In this document: positions 1-9,019 of the stretch, one piece after another
Numbering within the stretch: position 1 is the first letter of the stretch
Layout: every line of letters begins with the position of its first letter
Assembly (NCBI GenBank): GCA_965279065.1
Contig: OZ257134.1
Coordinates: 496,001-560,000 of the forward strand
Reading direction: 5' to 3'
DNA length: 64,000 nt
From: JAKAXS01 sp965279065
GTDB taxonomy: Bacteria > Pseudomonadota > Alphaproteobacteria > Rhizobiales > Hyphomicrobiaceae
The notes under the pieces: generated by a model
What the model saw: only the letters and a program-made list of their open reading frames with translations
Databases searched by the model: none
Told to the model about the DNA's origin: nothing
Made by a program: the position numbers and the translations under genes

Positions 1-29
1 ACGCCAGTTTCAACTGAGGAGACTTATCC

Positions 30-749
30 TTGATCGCCCGCACCCGTTCCATCCGCGCCACCCTGACGGCGCTGCTTTGCCTTCCGCTCGCCCTGCCCGC
101 GTCCGCTAAGTCGTCGTGGCCCGGCGACACGCCGAGCATCGGCGGTGCCATCGCCGCCAAGGTCATCGGCCAGCAATGCGAAGACGTCCTCGCCGCCGCC
201 GAGATCGGCGAATTGGACGCCTTCCTGGCGCGCGCGCTGCGCGAGTTCGCCCATCGCCCGGGGATCGACACTGCGGAAACGAAGAAGTTCGATGAGCGCT
301 TTGTGCCCATGCTGACCGAGGACTACACCAAAAAATACCGCAATCCCGCCGCCTGCGACGCGGCTGCGGCCGAGGAAGCCCGCGACATGCTCCGCCGCGT
401 GCGCGTCACCATGGTCTCGAACCGATCGATCTTCCCCGACCCCACCGATCCCAACCGCGTCCCCGACATCGGCGAGGCGATCTCCGCTAAGGTCACGGCG
501 GAAAAATGCGCTGGCTTCCTCTCCGCCCTGCAGCAGGCCCAGGTCGAACGCCACATCGCCCGCATCTGGGTCGAACTGGCCGAGAGCCAGACCGACGCCG
601 ACGCCCGATCGATCATCGCCCAGCTGAAATCAGTAGAGGCCGACGTCGCCACCGGCTGGCTCCCCGCCGACTGCACCCCAACGGCGCGCGACAAGGCCCA
701 GACCACCGCTGGGCTCATTGCGCGGGCCACGCGCGAGCCGCCGCGCTAG
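30..749 (+). CDS. Exported protein with a tandemly duplicated ~90-residue domain, function unknown
   Basis: A 239-residue protein I do not recognise. It starts at TTG, about 8 bases after a GAGGAG ribosome site. Residues 1-26 look like a Sec signal peptide: basic, then leucine-rich, ending ASA. The mature part holds two copies of one module. Copy 1 begins PSIGGAIAAKV at residue 35 and has cysteines at C50 and near 109. Copy 2 begins PDIGEAISAKV near residue 145 and also has one early and one late Cys. The same spacing in both suggests a disulfide in each module. The domain is probably helical and periplasmic. It is convergent with the HlyD operon, with only 33 bases between the stops. Real gene: fairly sure. 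Function: unknown. Confidence 0.7.
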   Translation: MIARTRSIRATLTALLCLPLALPASAKSSWPGDTPSIGGAIAAKVIGQQCEDVLAAAEIGELDAFLARALREFAHRPGIDTAETKKFDERFVPMLTEDYTKKYRNPAACDAAAAEEARDMLRRVRVTMVSNRSIFPDPTDPNRVPDIGEAISAKVTAEKCAGFLSALQQAQVERHIARIWVELAESQTDADARSIIAQLKSVEADVATGWLPADCTPTARDKAQTTAGLIARATREPPR

Positions 750-782
750 GTTGGTTGCCAAATGCACCTGGAAAACCAGGCT

Positions 783-2015
783 TCAATGTCCCGCAAATAC
801 TAGCGTCTTGACCGGCAACAAGAGCGCTTGGGCGCGCAGGATCACCGCGTGAACAACGCCCACGGCGTCGACGATGTGCAGGTAGACCCACGTGAACGGT
901 CCCAGGTTCTCATTTTCAAGCCGGTCGTGATTATTGCTATAGCCGTTGGCGATGCATGCGCTGCCGGGCGTGACACCGTCGAGGCCGTCTTCATAGAGGG
1001 GCTCGAGAAAAACGAGGAGCGTCCCCGGCCTCCCTGTCTGTTTCACCTCGATGAGTTGTTCCCCGGCCCTCACCTGGCCCGCAGCGATGTAATCTTGAAC
1101 GCCCGTGACGACCATTGGAATGATGGTGAGAGGCTTCGATACGCACGTCACTTCTGCAGCCATACCTACCTTCATGACCTGCGCCTCGATCTGCCCGAAA
1201 CCGGCTTGGATCTGTTTGCGGCCGGCGTCTTCCGGGATCAAAATTCCACCCGGGCGCATGAAAGGATTGACGATATCTCCGACTTTCAAAATGAATTGTT
1301 CCACGTTGCCGGTAACGCCGGCATAGACGATTGTCTTGTCCAGATCGACTTGAGCCTGTTTGAGCACGGCGTCCGCACTTCTCTTTTGCGCAGGCAACAG
1401 CGTTGAGACGCGGATTTCTGCGGCCTGTTTTACGGCCGCTGCGGCAACCACCCCGCCTTTGCGTCCGTCGACTGCATTCTTGAGGCGTTCGATTTCCCGC
1501 AAGGTAACGACATCTGCATTGCGCTGGCGCAGCTCCTCCTTCGTGCTGAGTTCATCGAGCGCCTGCTGGTAGGCCCCCTTCGCGGTTTGTATCTGTCCTT
1601 CTGCCGCAGCGATGTCGGCGTCTGCCATCACCATCGCCGCCTCGATCTCCGTGACTTTGCGTTTGGCCACCTCAAGGTCGGCCTCTTGTCTGGAGCTGTC
1701 CAGCTTGAGTAACCGCGCTCCTTTTTCGACCCTGTCCCGCCACTTCACGTAAATCTCGCTTACGCGGCCGCTTGTCTCTGGCAGGATTGGAACGGTGCGA
1801 AAGTACGGCGAGGCGCTCGTCGTCGACGGGTGATAGTAGAAAATAATTGTGATGAGGAGGACCGTGAGCATCAGGCAGGCGGTGATGCCCCACCTCAATT
1901 CAAACCAAACGGAATAGAGCGTGATCTCTCGGCCAATGTGCTTGTCCTGCGCATATCGGCGGTACAGGTAGTCGGGCAGGATCGTAAACAGGGAACACAG
2001 CACAAGTTCCAGCAT
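783..2015 (-). CDS. HlyD-family membrane fusion/secretion protein (YibH/YiaV-like)
   Basis: A 410-residue periplasmic adaptor with one N-terminal membrane anchor. The start MLELVLCSLFTILPDYLYRR is characteristic of the YibH/YiaV type, which is why I start at 2015 and not at the longer in-frame extension. Residues ~48-68 form the transmembrane helix. A first lipoyl half-motif follows (PETSGRVSEIYVKWRDRV), then a long coiled coil rich in Ala, Glu and Lys (about residues 115-225), the second lipoyl half (AGVTGNVEQFILKVGDIV) and a beta-barrel. It lies 2 bases after the stop of its small membrane partner, so the two are co-transcribed. No transporter ATPase or outer-membrane channel is adjacent. 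Relatives are linked to envelope stress or uncharacterised export; the substrate is unknown. Confidence 0.85.
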   Translation of the reverse strand: MLELVLCSLFTILPDYLYRRYAQDKHIGREITLYSVWFELRWGITACLMLTVLLITIIFYYHPSTTSASPYFRTVPILPETSGRVSEIYVKWRDRVEKGARLLKLDSSRQEADLEVAKRKVTEIEAAMVMADADIAAAEGQIQTAKGAYQQALDELSTKEELRQRNADVVTLREIERLKNAVDGRKGGVVAAAAVKQAAEIRVSTLLPAQKRSADAVLKQAQVDLDKTIVYAGVTGNVEQFILKVGDIVNPFMRPGGILIPEDAGRKQIQAGFGQIEAQVMKVGMAAEVTCVSKPLTIIPMVVTGVQDYIAAGQVRAGEQLIEVKQTGRPGTLLVFLEPLYEDGLDGVTPGSACIANGYSNNHDRLENENLGPFTWVYLHIVDAVGVVHAVILRAQALLLPVKTLVFAGH

Positions 2016-2017
2016 GA

Positions 2018-2419
2018 CTAGGCCCCCGGAATAGGCGGCGGGCGAACCACGTTGGCAGAGGCAGCAGGTGGCGCCGGCACTTCCGGTGCCGATCGCTTTT
2101 CCAGTGCAGCCGCGATGCGCTTGAGCGGGGTTTGGAAGTCCGGCAAGTCGACCAGTGCCAGCAGCAGACCCGCCACCCAGAACGCGTGTGTGTGCGTCAG
2201 CAGCGACAAGAGCCCTAGAACAGCGACGATCTCGAACTGGAGCTTTTTGTGGCCAAGCCGTTCGGGCAAGGAGTGAAGTCGGAAGAACAGAACTCCAAGG
2301 CCAAGGACCGTGGCGACAACCACCACCGTCGTGAAGGTCATCAAGATATCGGAGCCATCGGGTGCCGTAAGAAACCACGGCAGATGCTCAGTCGCTAAGG
2401 AGTGAGTTGGCGCGGCCAT
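2018..2419 (-). CDS. Small inner-membrane protein paired with HlyD-type adaptor
   Basis: A 133-residue membrane protein. The start at 2419 (MAAPTHSLATEHLPWFLTAP) is chosen because proteins of this kind beside HlyD adaptors begin this way; a longer in-frame start exists at 2521. Two hydrophobic helices are visible, FTTVVVVATVLGLGVLFF and a second over VAVLGLLSLLTHTHAFWVAG, with a charged linker (RLHSLPERLGHKK). The C-terminus is Pro/Ala-rich and probably disordered. The gene precedes the adaptor by 2 bases, which implies translational coupling and a shared complex. It plays the part that the small DUF3302 protein plays in the E. coli pairs, but is not obviously homologous. Function not established. 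Confidence 0.75.
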   Translation of the reverse strand: MAAPTHSLATEHLPWFLTAPDGSDILMTFTTVVVVATVLGLGVLFFRLHSLPERLGHKKLQFEIVAVLGLLSLLTHTHAFWVAGLLLALVDLPDFQTPLKRIAAALEKRSAPEVPAPPAASANVVRPPPIPGA

Positions 2420-2688
2420 GGGCGTCACGGGATCCACTTCGGCCCCAACGCTATGCTTCCCGTCTAAAGTGCGCAATACATAAACAAGGAGGGGCCTTGT
2501 TGCGTAATAATATTTCAGCATGCGACGTTTTCGAATTCGCGCTGAGCTGATGTCGTCTCGATCGTGGTCACGGAACGAGTTGGGACGGCCTCTATGGGAA
2601 GTCGCCGTGATGATTAATGAGACAGCGCCTCGACGAAGACGCGTTGCTCACACCGTATGATCGCAAACTTGCTCCAGGAACACGCTCC

Positions 2689-3072
2689 ATGAAGTACATC
2701 ACGCTGATTGCCGTGGCCGCCATCCTGCTTCTGCAACTAACTGGCGCGGTCCCGCAGTCGAGTGTCGGGGGCCCGATGACCCTCGCTCTTGTGTTTCTTC
2801 TCGCCGCACTGGCCGTCGGCATTCACGAGGCTTGGTCGAACAAGCGGGGTGTCGTTGGTTGGATTGTGAGCATTGTCGCCGCGCTCGTCGGCGCTTTCCT
2901 GGCCGTCAGCCTTGGCGGCATGTTCATGGAAACAATGCTTCAGTACGCAAATCTGCAAGGCTCGCTTGCGGAGACGCAACATCCCCTGCTCTACCTTGCG
3001 TCCGTGGGCATGATGCTCTTCACGCTGCTGGGCTCGTGGATCGCGCTGTGGATCGTGAACCGGATGCGGTGA
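2689..3072 (+). CDS. Small polytopic membrane protein, unknown function
   Basis: About 127 residues from ATG 2689, which has AGGAA about 9 bases upstream; an extension to 2617 lacks a better site. Four hydrophobic segments are visible: MKYITLIAVAAILLLQL, MTLALVFLLAALAVGI, IVSIVAALVGAFLAVSL and a last one over LASVGMMLFTLLGSWIALWI. There are few polar residues outside short loops (HEAWSNKRG; ETMLQYANLQGSLAETQ). I recognise no family motif. The gene stands alone, between the divergent HlyD operon and a convergent FAD monooxygenase. Coding composition and a sensible start support it; function unknown. Confidence 0.6.
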   Translation: MKYITLIAVAAILLLQLTGAVPQSSVGGPMTLALVFLLAALAVGIHEAWSNKRGVVGWIVSIVAALVGAFLAVSLGGMFMETMLQYANLQGSLAETQHPLLYLASVGMMLFTLLGSWIALWIVNRMR

Positions 3073-3098
3073 TCCCGGTTGGACGACACCGCCGCGCG

Positions 3099-4661
3099 CT
3101 ACGCTCCGCCCCGGATGCGTACCGCTCCGGAAAAATAACTTTCTATGTCTGCGGGGATCAACCGCGTACCCGCACGTCCGATGTGACCGTCTGGCCGCAG
3201 GAGGAAGTAACTGACCGGGGGAATTCCGACGCGCTCCAACTCCTGGCCGTTTCCGGGATCATCAGGCACCGCAAGCGTGTGCAATAGCCCCCCGTAGGTC
3301 ACAGCTGGCGCCGTCTGGCCAAAAACGATCAAGTTGAATTTCGTGTCGTCGAGGCTTGCAAATAGATCCTCGCGCTGTCCGTCGGCCCGAAGCTTGAGAT
3401 GCAACCAGGGAAAGCGTTCGCCCGCGGCAGGTGCTTCGCTCGGCAGGGTGTCCGATGATCGCGACAACGCGCTGTTCGGATAGCTGATGCCGAGCTGAGA
3501 GATCGTGCTGAATGCCAGCCGGCGCAGACGCGCGAACCGCATGGCAAAGGCCACGACCCGAGCCATGATGCGCGTGCGAAATAGGCTGGGAAGCCATCCG
3601 TCCGATACGACCGCCTGGAAGGCTCGGTCGGTCGTTTTGAGGAGTTGGCGTGCGACGGGAATGCGCTCTTGCTCGAAACTATCGAGCAATGCTGCATCTG
3701 CCGTACCTTGCACGACGAGTGCAAGTTTCCAGGCAAGATTGTAGGCATCCTGCAACCCGGTGTTCATGCCCTGTCCGCCCATGGGACTATGCACGTGCGC
3801 CGCGTCGCCGAGGATGAAGCTGCGCCCCGCGCGGAACCGTTCCGCGGCGCGATGATGAATATGATAGGTCGAGAACCAGCTGCACTCTTTGAAGTTCAGA
3901 TCCGCACCGGCCACGGTCTTGAGTTCGGGAACGACCTCATCGAAAGTTAGGGTGTCGCCCTTGTCTCGCAAATGCCTGGGCAGGATACCGATGACGCGCC
4001 AGCGATCTTTCCCCTTCATCGGGAAGAACAGATGAAACCCGTCTTGCCACAGATAGACGTTCAGCTCGTCGCGTTTCATGGCACCCGTAGCCTCGGTATC
4101 GGCCACGAAGAAGACATGCTCGTAAGGTGCACCCGGGAATCCGATGCCCGCCATCTCGCGAACCGGACTGCGGGAACCGTCGCAGCCTGCGACCCATGCC
4201 GCGGCAATCCTCCGCTGCCCGGAGGGCGAATTGATCGTTGCGTCGACGTGGCCGGCCTGCTGTTCGAGTGCGACGAGTTCGGTGTTCCAAAGAACCTCGA
4301 CACCTTGCGCATTGAGCAGCTCACCCATTATTTTTTCGTTGTCGTCCTGACCCAGCATGAGAACGAAGGGAAACAGGCTCTGACCCTTGCCCATGTCGCC
4401 GATCGGAATTCGCGCGGCCCATTTGCCGTTCGCCCACATGTTGGCTCCGGCACCGATAGTGCCGAGGGCGAGCGCTTTATCGGCCAGCCCCATCTTCGCG
4501 TAGATTTCGAGCGTGCGCGCTTGCACCACCATCGCCCTGGACTGCTGCGCGGGACCGGAATGACGGTCGATGATGATCGGCTTGATGCCGCGCCGTGCCA
4601 GCTGATTGGCCAGCATCAATCCGGTAGGGCCAGCGCCAACGATGAGAACATCGGTATCCAC
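3099..4661 (-). CDS. FAD-dependent aromatic-type monooxygenase (PheA/TfdB, UbiH-like fold)
   Basis: A 520-residue flavoprotein hydroxylase. GTG at 4661 is chosen because AGGAG sits 7 bases upstream and the dinucleotide-binding motif VLIVGAGPTGLML then begins at residue 5; a longer ATG start at 4694 has no such site. The three group A flavin monooxygenase fingerprints are present: GxGxxG at the N-terminus, the DG motif AGCDGSRSPVRE near residue 170, and the GD motif GRSFILGDAAHVHSPMGGQG near 290, which contacts the FAD ribityl chain. The C-terminal ~120 residues match the thioredoxin-like dimerisation domain of the phenol hydroxylase branch. NAD(P)H would reduce FAD for hydroxylation of an aromatic or polyketide-like substrate, which cannot be named. 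It stands alone. Confidence 0.85.
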   Translation of the reverse strand: MDTDVLIVGAGPTGLMLANQLARRGIKPIIIDRHSGPAQQSRAMVVQARTLEIYAKMGLADKALALGTIGAGANMWANGKWAARIPIGDMGKGQSLFPFVLMLGQDDNEKIMGELLNAQGVEVLWNTELVALEQQAGHVDATINSPSGQRRIAAAWVAGCDGSRSPVREMAGIGFPGAPYEHVFFVADTEATGAMKRDELNVYLWQDGFHLFFPMKGKDRWRVIGILPRHLRDKGDTLTFDEVVPELKTVAGADLNFKECSWFSTYHIHHRAAERFRAGRSFILGDAAHVHSPMGGQGMNTGLQDAYNLAWKLALVVQGTADAALLDSFEQERIPVARQLLKTTDRAFQAVVSDGWLPSLFRTRIMARVVAFAMRFARLRRLAFSTISQLGISYPNSALSRSSDTLPSEAPAAGERFPWLHLKLRADGQREDLFASLDDTKFNLIVFGQTAPAVTYGGLLHTLAVPDDPGNGQELERVGIPPVSYFLLRPDGHIGRAGTRLIPADIESYFSGAVRIRGGA

Positions 4662-4750
4662 GGCAAGCTCCTGCACGATAACGTTGCGGAACAATTCTGA
4701 CTTGGCTTCGGGATCCTTACCTCAAGTTTTGCGCACCACCCCACTATCTC

Positions 4751-7700
4751 CTAGGCCGCCGCCGGCACCACGCTTGCAGCATGCGGCTCCGCCGCACCCT
4801 CCGGCGGCTTGATGCGGAACCAGGCCACGTACAGCGCCGGCAGGAACACCAGCGTCAGCAGCGTCGCCACCACCAGCCCACCCATCACCGCGTAGGCCAT
4901 CGGCCCCCAGAACACCGTCGGTGCGATCGGGATCATGCCCAGGATCGCCGCCGCCGCCGTCAACAGGATCGGCCGCAGCCGATGCTCCGTCGCCCAGATC
5001 ACCGCATCCCAAGGCGTCTGCCCCGACGCGATCTGCGTATCGATCTGGTCGATCAGGATCACCGAGTTGCGGATCACCATACCGGTCAGCGAGATGATGC
5101 CCAGGATCGCCACGAAGCCCATCGGCGCGCCCGACGCCAGCAGCGCCGCCGCCACGCCGATGATCGCCAGCGGCGCCGTCGACAGCACCAGGAACAGCCG
5201 CTGGAAGCTCTGCAGCTGCACCATCAGGATCGTGATCATCAGGAACAGCATCACCGGGAACACGGCGAAGATGCTGGCCTGCGCCTTGCCGCTGTCCTCC
5301 ACCGTGCCGCCCGCCGTCACCGCATACCCCGGCGGCAACTTCGCCTGGAACGCTGCGATCTCGTCGTGCATGTCCTTGACCACCGTCGCCGCCTCAATGC
5401 CCGGCACTAGGTCCGCCTGCACCGTCAGCGTCGGCAGCCGCTGCCGCCGCCAGATCAGCGGCGGCTCCAGCCCGTAGGAAATCGTCGCCACCTGCGACAG
5501 CGGCACGCCGCGCCCGTTCGACGAGCCGATCGTCAAATTGCGCAGCGTCTCCAGCTGCGCCCGCTCTTCCGGCAGCGCGCGCGCCACCACGTCGATCAGG
5601 TAGATGCCGTCGCGCAGCTGCGTGATCGTCCGCCCCATCAGGATGGAGTTGATGTTGTCGGCCAGCGCCTGCGAGCTGATGCCCAGCTGCCGCGCCCGGT
5701 CCTGGTCGACGTTGATGCGCAGCACTTTCGACGGCTCGTTCCAGTCGAAGTTGATGTTGCGCGTATTCACGTTGCTGCCCAGCAGCCGCGCGAAGCTCTG
5801 CGACACGTCGCGCACCTGTTCCTCGTCCGGCCCGCTGATGCGGAATTTCAGCGGCCAGCCCACCGGCGGCCCCAGCTCCAGCGGGCTGACGCGCGTCAGG
5901 ATCGTATCGAAGTTCTGGGCCAGTTCCGCCTCGATCCGCTTCTGCACATGTGGTCGTTCCTCGAAGCTCTTGGTCACCACCACGGCCTGGGCGAAGAAGT
6001 CGTTTGCCAGCTGCGCGTCGAGCGGCAGGTAGAAGCGGATGGCGCCGCTGCCGACATAGAACGTCCAGTGATCCACCCCGGGATCGTCCTTCAGGATCTT
6101 CTCCAGCCGCTTCACCGTATCGTCGGTGGCATTCAGCGACGCACCCTGCGGCAGCGTGAGATTGATCAGCAGCTCCGGCCGGTCGGATGCGGGGAAGAAC
6201 TGGTTCTGCACCAGCCGCATGCCGGCCAGCGACAGCACGAACAGCGCCGCCGTTCCCCCGATCACGAAATACTTCACCCGCAGCACGCGATCGAGGAAGC
6301 CGTGGAACCAGCGCGCGAACCGCGATGGCTCGTGCCCGCCGTGTGCCGCCATGTTCGACGACAGCAGCATGACGCCGGTCAGCGGTGTGAACAGCACCGC
6401 GACGAACCACGACGCCACCAGCGCGATGCCCACCACCGCAAACAGCGTGAAGCAGTATTCGCCGGCCCCGCTTTTGGCGAAGCCCACGGGCACGAACCCC
6501 GCGATCGTCACCAGCGTCCCGGTCAGCATCGGAAACGCCGTCGAGGTGTAGGCGAACGTCGCCGCCGAGATCTTGTCGGCACCCTCCTCCAGCTTCTTGA
6601 TCATCATTTCCACGGCGATCATCGCGTCGTCGACCAGCAGGCCGAGCGCGATGATCAGCGCGCCCAGCGAGATGCGCTGCAGGCTGATGCCGGCCAACTC
6701 CATCACCACGAACACGATCGCCAGCACCAGCGGTATGGCGATTGCCACCACGATGCCCGGCCGCCAGCCCAGGCTGAGGAAGCTCACGCCCAGCACGATG
6801 GCGACGGCCTCCATCAGCGTCTTGGTGAACTCGCCGACCGCCTCCTTCACCACGTGCGGCTGGTCCGCGGCCAGGTGCGGCGTCACGCCGATCGGCAGGT
6901 TGTCCGTCAGCTGCGCCATGCGCGCCTTGACGTTCGTGCCGAGTGCCAGCGCATCGCCATTCTGCACCATGGACACCGCCAGCCCGATCGCCGGCTGGCC
7001 GTTGAAGCGGAACATCGGCGACGGCGGATCGATGTAGGCCCGCTTCACCTTGGCGATGTCGCTCAGCCGGAAGAAACGTCCGTTGGCGCGGAAGTTCACG
7101 TCCTTCAGGCTTTGTTCGTCGACGAACGCGCCGGTGACTCGGATCGCGATCTTCTCCGGCCCGGCATTGACGACGCCGCTGGCCTGGATCGAGTTCTGCG
7201 TTTGCAGCGTTTGCGCCAGGGCGTTGGGGTCGACGCCGAGCGCCGCCAGTTGCTGCGTGGAGAACTCCAGGTAGATCTTCTCGTCCTGCACGCCGATCAT
7301 GTCGATCTTGGCGACATCCGGCGTGCGCAGCAGTTCCGCGCGCGTGCTCTCCACGTAGTCGCGCAGGTCGCGGTGCGAAAAGCCGTCGGAGGTGAAGGCG
7401 TAGATCAGCGAATACGTGTCGCCGAATTCGTCGTTGAAGAACGGCCCCACCGTGTTGCTCGGCAGGTTCTGCTTGATGTCGCCCACCTTCTTGCGCACCT
7501 GGTACCAGATGTCGGGCACGGCACTGGCCGGCGTCGAATCCTTCAGCGTCACGAACACCACGGACTCGCCGGGCTTCGTATAGCTGCGCACGTAATCGAG
7601 GCTTGGCGTCTCCTCCAGCTTCTTCTCGATGCGGTCGGTGATCTGCTCCACCGTCTCCGCCGTGGTCGCGCCCGGCCACAGCGTCTTCACCACCATCACC

Positions 7701-7837
7701 TTGATCGTGAACGGCGGATCCTCCTCGCGCCCCAGCCGCATGTACGAGAACGCGCCGGCGATGGCGATCACCAGCATCAGGTAGACGACGAAGCTCTTGT
7801 GATCGAGCGCCCAGCGGGACAGGTTGAAGCTGCTCAT
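4751..7837 (-). CDS. RND-family efflux pump permease
   Basis: A 1028-residue inner-membrane proton/drug antiporter of the AcrB superfamily and normal length. Visible are the N-terminal helix after a short cytoplasmic start, the PN1-type pore region (FVTLKDSTPASAVPD), and the fourth-helix proton-relay motif LGLLVDDAMIAVEMM with paired Asp residues near 400. A second half-repeat has a large periplasmic loop and a closing bundle ending in a long basic tail. The start overlaps the adaptor stop by four bases (ATGA at 7834-7837), so the two are translationally coupled. There is no outer-membrane channel gene beside it, so it presumably borrows a TolC-like protein. The sequence is closer to the multidrug/HAE1 type than to the CusA metal type; substrate unknown. 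Confidence 0.92.
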   Translation of the reverse strand: MSSFNLSRWALDHKSFVVYLMLVIAIAGAFSYMRLGREEDPPFTIKVMVVKTLWPGATTAETVEQITDRIEKKLEETPSLDYVRSYTKPGESVVFVTLKDSTPASAVPDIWYQVRKKVGDIKQNLPSNTVGPFFNDEFGDTYSLIYAFTSDGFSHRDLRDYVESTRAELLRTPDVAKIDMIGVQDEKIYLEFSTQQLAALGVDPNALAQTLQTQNSIQASGVVNAGPEKIAIRVTGAFVDEQSLKDVNFRANGRFFRLSDIAKVKRAYIDPPSPMFRFNGQPAIGLAVSMVQNGDALALGTNVKARMAQLTDNLPIGVTPHLAADQPHVVKEAVGEFTKTLMEAVAIVLGVSFLSLGWRPGIVVAIAIPLVLAIVFVVMELAGISLQRISLGALIIALGLLVDDAMIAVEMMIKKLEEGADKISAATFAYTSTAFPMLTGTLVTIAGFVPVGFAKSGAGEYCFTLFAVVGIALVASWFVAVLFTPLTGVMLLSSNMAAHGGHEPSRFARWFHGFLDRVLRVKYFVIGGTAALFVLSLAGMRLVQNQFFPASDRPELLINLTLPQGASLNATDDTVKRLEKILKDDPGVDHWTFYVGSGAIRFYLPLDAQLANDFFAQAVVVTKSFEERPHVQKRIEAELAQNFDTILTRVSPLELGPPVGWPLKFRISGPDEEQVRDVSQSFARLLGSNVNTRNINFDWNEPSKVLRINVDQDRARQLGISSQALADNINSILMGRTITQLRDGIYLIDVVARALPEERAQLETLRNLTIGSSNGRGVPLSQVATISYGLEPPLIWRRQRLPTLTVQADLVPGIEAATVVKDMHDEIAAFQAKLPPGYAVTAGGTVEDSGKAQASIFAVFPVMLFLMITILMVQLQSFQRLFLVLSTAPLAIIGVAAALLASGAPMGFVAILGIISLTGMVIRNSVILIDQIDTQIASGQTPWDAVIWATEHRLRPILLTAAAAILGMIPIAPTVFWGPMAYAVMGGLVVATLLTLVFLPALYVAWFRIKPPEGAAEPHAASVVPAAA

Positions 7838-8913
7838 TTCTGCGCGCTCTCGATGAGCCGCACGGCCTGGCCTTCCACCAACTGGTTGACGCCGGCCGTC
7901 ACCACCACGTCACCCTTGCCCAGGCCGCTGGCGATCACTGCGCGATCCGCCTCGTAGCGCGAAAGTTCCACGCGCTTCAGCGTGACGCTCGACGAACCGC
8001 TGTCGTAGATCCACACCGCCGGCTGGCCGCCCTTGTCGAAGATCGCGCTCAGCGGCAGCACCACGACCGGCGCCGTCTCCAGCTTCAGCCGCCCCACCAC
8101 GCTCATGCCCAGTCGGAACGACGCGGGCGGATCCTTCAGCGCCACCTTCACGGTATAGGTGCGCGTCACGGGGTCCGCCACCGGCGAGACTTCGCGCACG
8201 ACGCCGTCGGCTTTCAGGCCCGGGTTGGACAGCACCGAAACGCTCACTTCCGGTGCCTTTTCGGGCGCATTGCGGAAGGCCGACTCGGCAATCGAGAACA
8301 CGGCGTCCTTCTCTTCGGGCCGCGCCAGGCGCACGATCATTTGCCCGCTGTTGACCACCTGCCCGGCTTCCGCACCGACCGCCGTGATCACGCCGTCGGT
8401 ATCCGCCTTCAGCGTCGTGTAGTTCAACTGATCGCGTGTGAGATCGAGGTTGGCTTTTGAGGATGCCAGGCGCGACTCGGCGGCCCGCAGTCCGCGCAGT
8501 GCCGCGTCATAGTTGGATTGCGACGTGTAGCCGTCCTTCACCAGCTTGGCCTGACGGCTCTCCGTCCCTTGCGCTTCCGACAGCGACGCCTCGGCCGAGG
8601 CCACGTCCGCCTGAGCCGAGCGCAGGCGGTTCTCGTAGTCCTGCACGTCGAGCGTGGCGAGCACGGCGCCTGCCTTCACGGTGACGCCGACATCGACGGT
8701 GCGCGATTTCACCTTGCCGGCGACACGGAACGACAGGTCGCTTTCGTAGCGCGCCTTGATTTCGCCGACCGCCTGTCGGTCGTCATCGACCGGGGCAGGA
8801 TCGACCACCACGGTTCGGATCGGACGCACCTCCGACTTCTTCTCGACCTTGTCGTCCCCGCATCCCGAAACGGATGCTGCCACTAAGAGGCCAGCCACCA
8901 GAAGCCCGCGCAT
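7834..8913 (-). CDS. RND efflux periplasmic adaptor lipoprotein
   Basis: A 359-residue membrane fusion protein. The start MRGLLVAGLLVAASVSGC gives a lipoprotein signal peptide with a lipobox ending at Cys18, so I prefer 8913 over longer readings. AGGG lies a few bases upstream. The order of domains is: lipoyl half (SFRVAGKVKSRTVDVGVTVK), alpha-hairpin from about residue 95 to 160, second lipoyl half (DGVITAVGAEAGQVVNSGQ), beta-barrel (SFRLGMSVVGRLKLE) and the membrane-proximal domain. It links the inner-membrane permease encoded immediately downstream to an outer-membrane channel. The region upstream carries a 16-base near-palindrome that could be its operator. Confidence 0.9.
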   Translation of the reverse strand: MRGLLVAGLLVAASVSGCGDDKVEKKSEVRPIRTVVVDPAPVDDDRQAVGEIKARYESDLSFRVAGKVKSRTVDVGVTVKAGAVLATLDVQDYENRLRSAQADVASAEASLSEAQGTESRQAKLVKDGYTSQSNYDAALRGLRAAESRLASSKANLDLTRDQLNYTTLKADTDGVITAVGAEAGQVVNSGQMIVRLARPEEKDAVFSIAESAFRNAPEKAPEVSVSVLSNPGLKADGVVREVSPVADPVTRTYTVKVALKDPPASFRLGMSVVGRLKLETAPVVVLPLSAIFDKGGQPAVWIYDSGSSSVTLKRVELSRYEADRAVIASGLGKGDVVVTAGVNQLVEGQAVRLIESAQK

Positions 8914-8945
8914 GATGAGTCCGCCCTGAAATTGCCTTCGAGAAG

Positions 8946-8961
8946 TTGACGTATACGTAAA
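8946..8961. promoter_or_regulatory. Candidate operator upstream of the RND operon
   Basis: TTGACGTATACGTAAA is a near-perfect inverted repeat with a perfect 10-base core, ACGTATACGT. It lies 33 bases before the adaptor start, where a TetR-type repressor of an efflux operon would be expected to bind. No regulator gene is adjacent. Function is inferred from position and symmetry only. Confidence 0.4.
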
Positions 8962-9019
8962 GTAATGCCGGCCGTAAACCGCCGGCCGGCCGCAATCAGT
9001 GAAATAAACTTTCGCGCAA

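Noticed and set aside
5948..7957. A 669-codon open frame on the plus strand opposite the RND permease and adaptor
   Set aside because: It is antisense to two well-supported genes, and its His/Arg/Gln-rich composition is what the complement of a high-GC gene gives.
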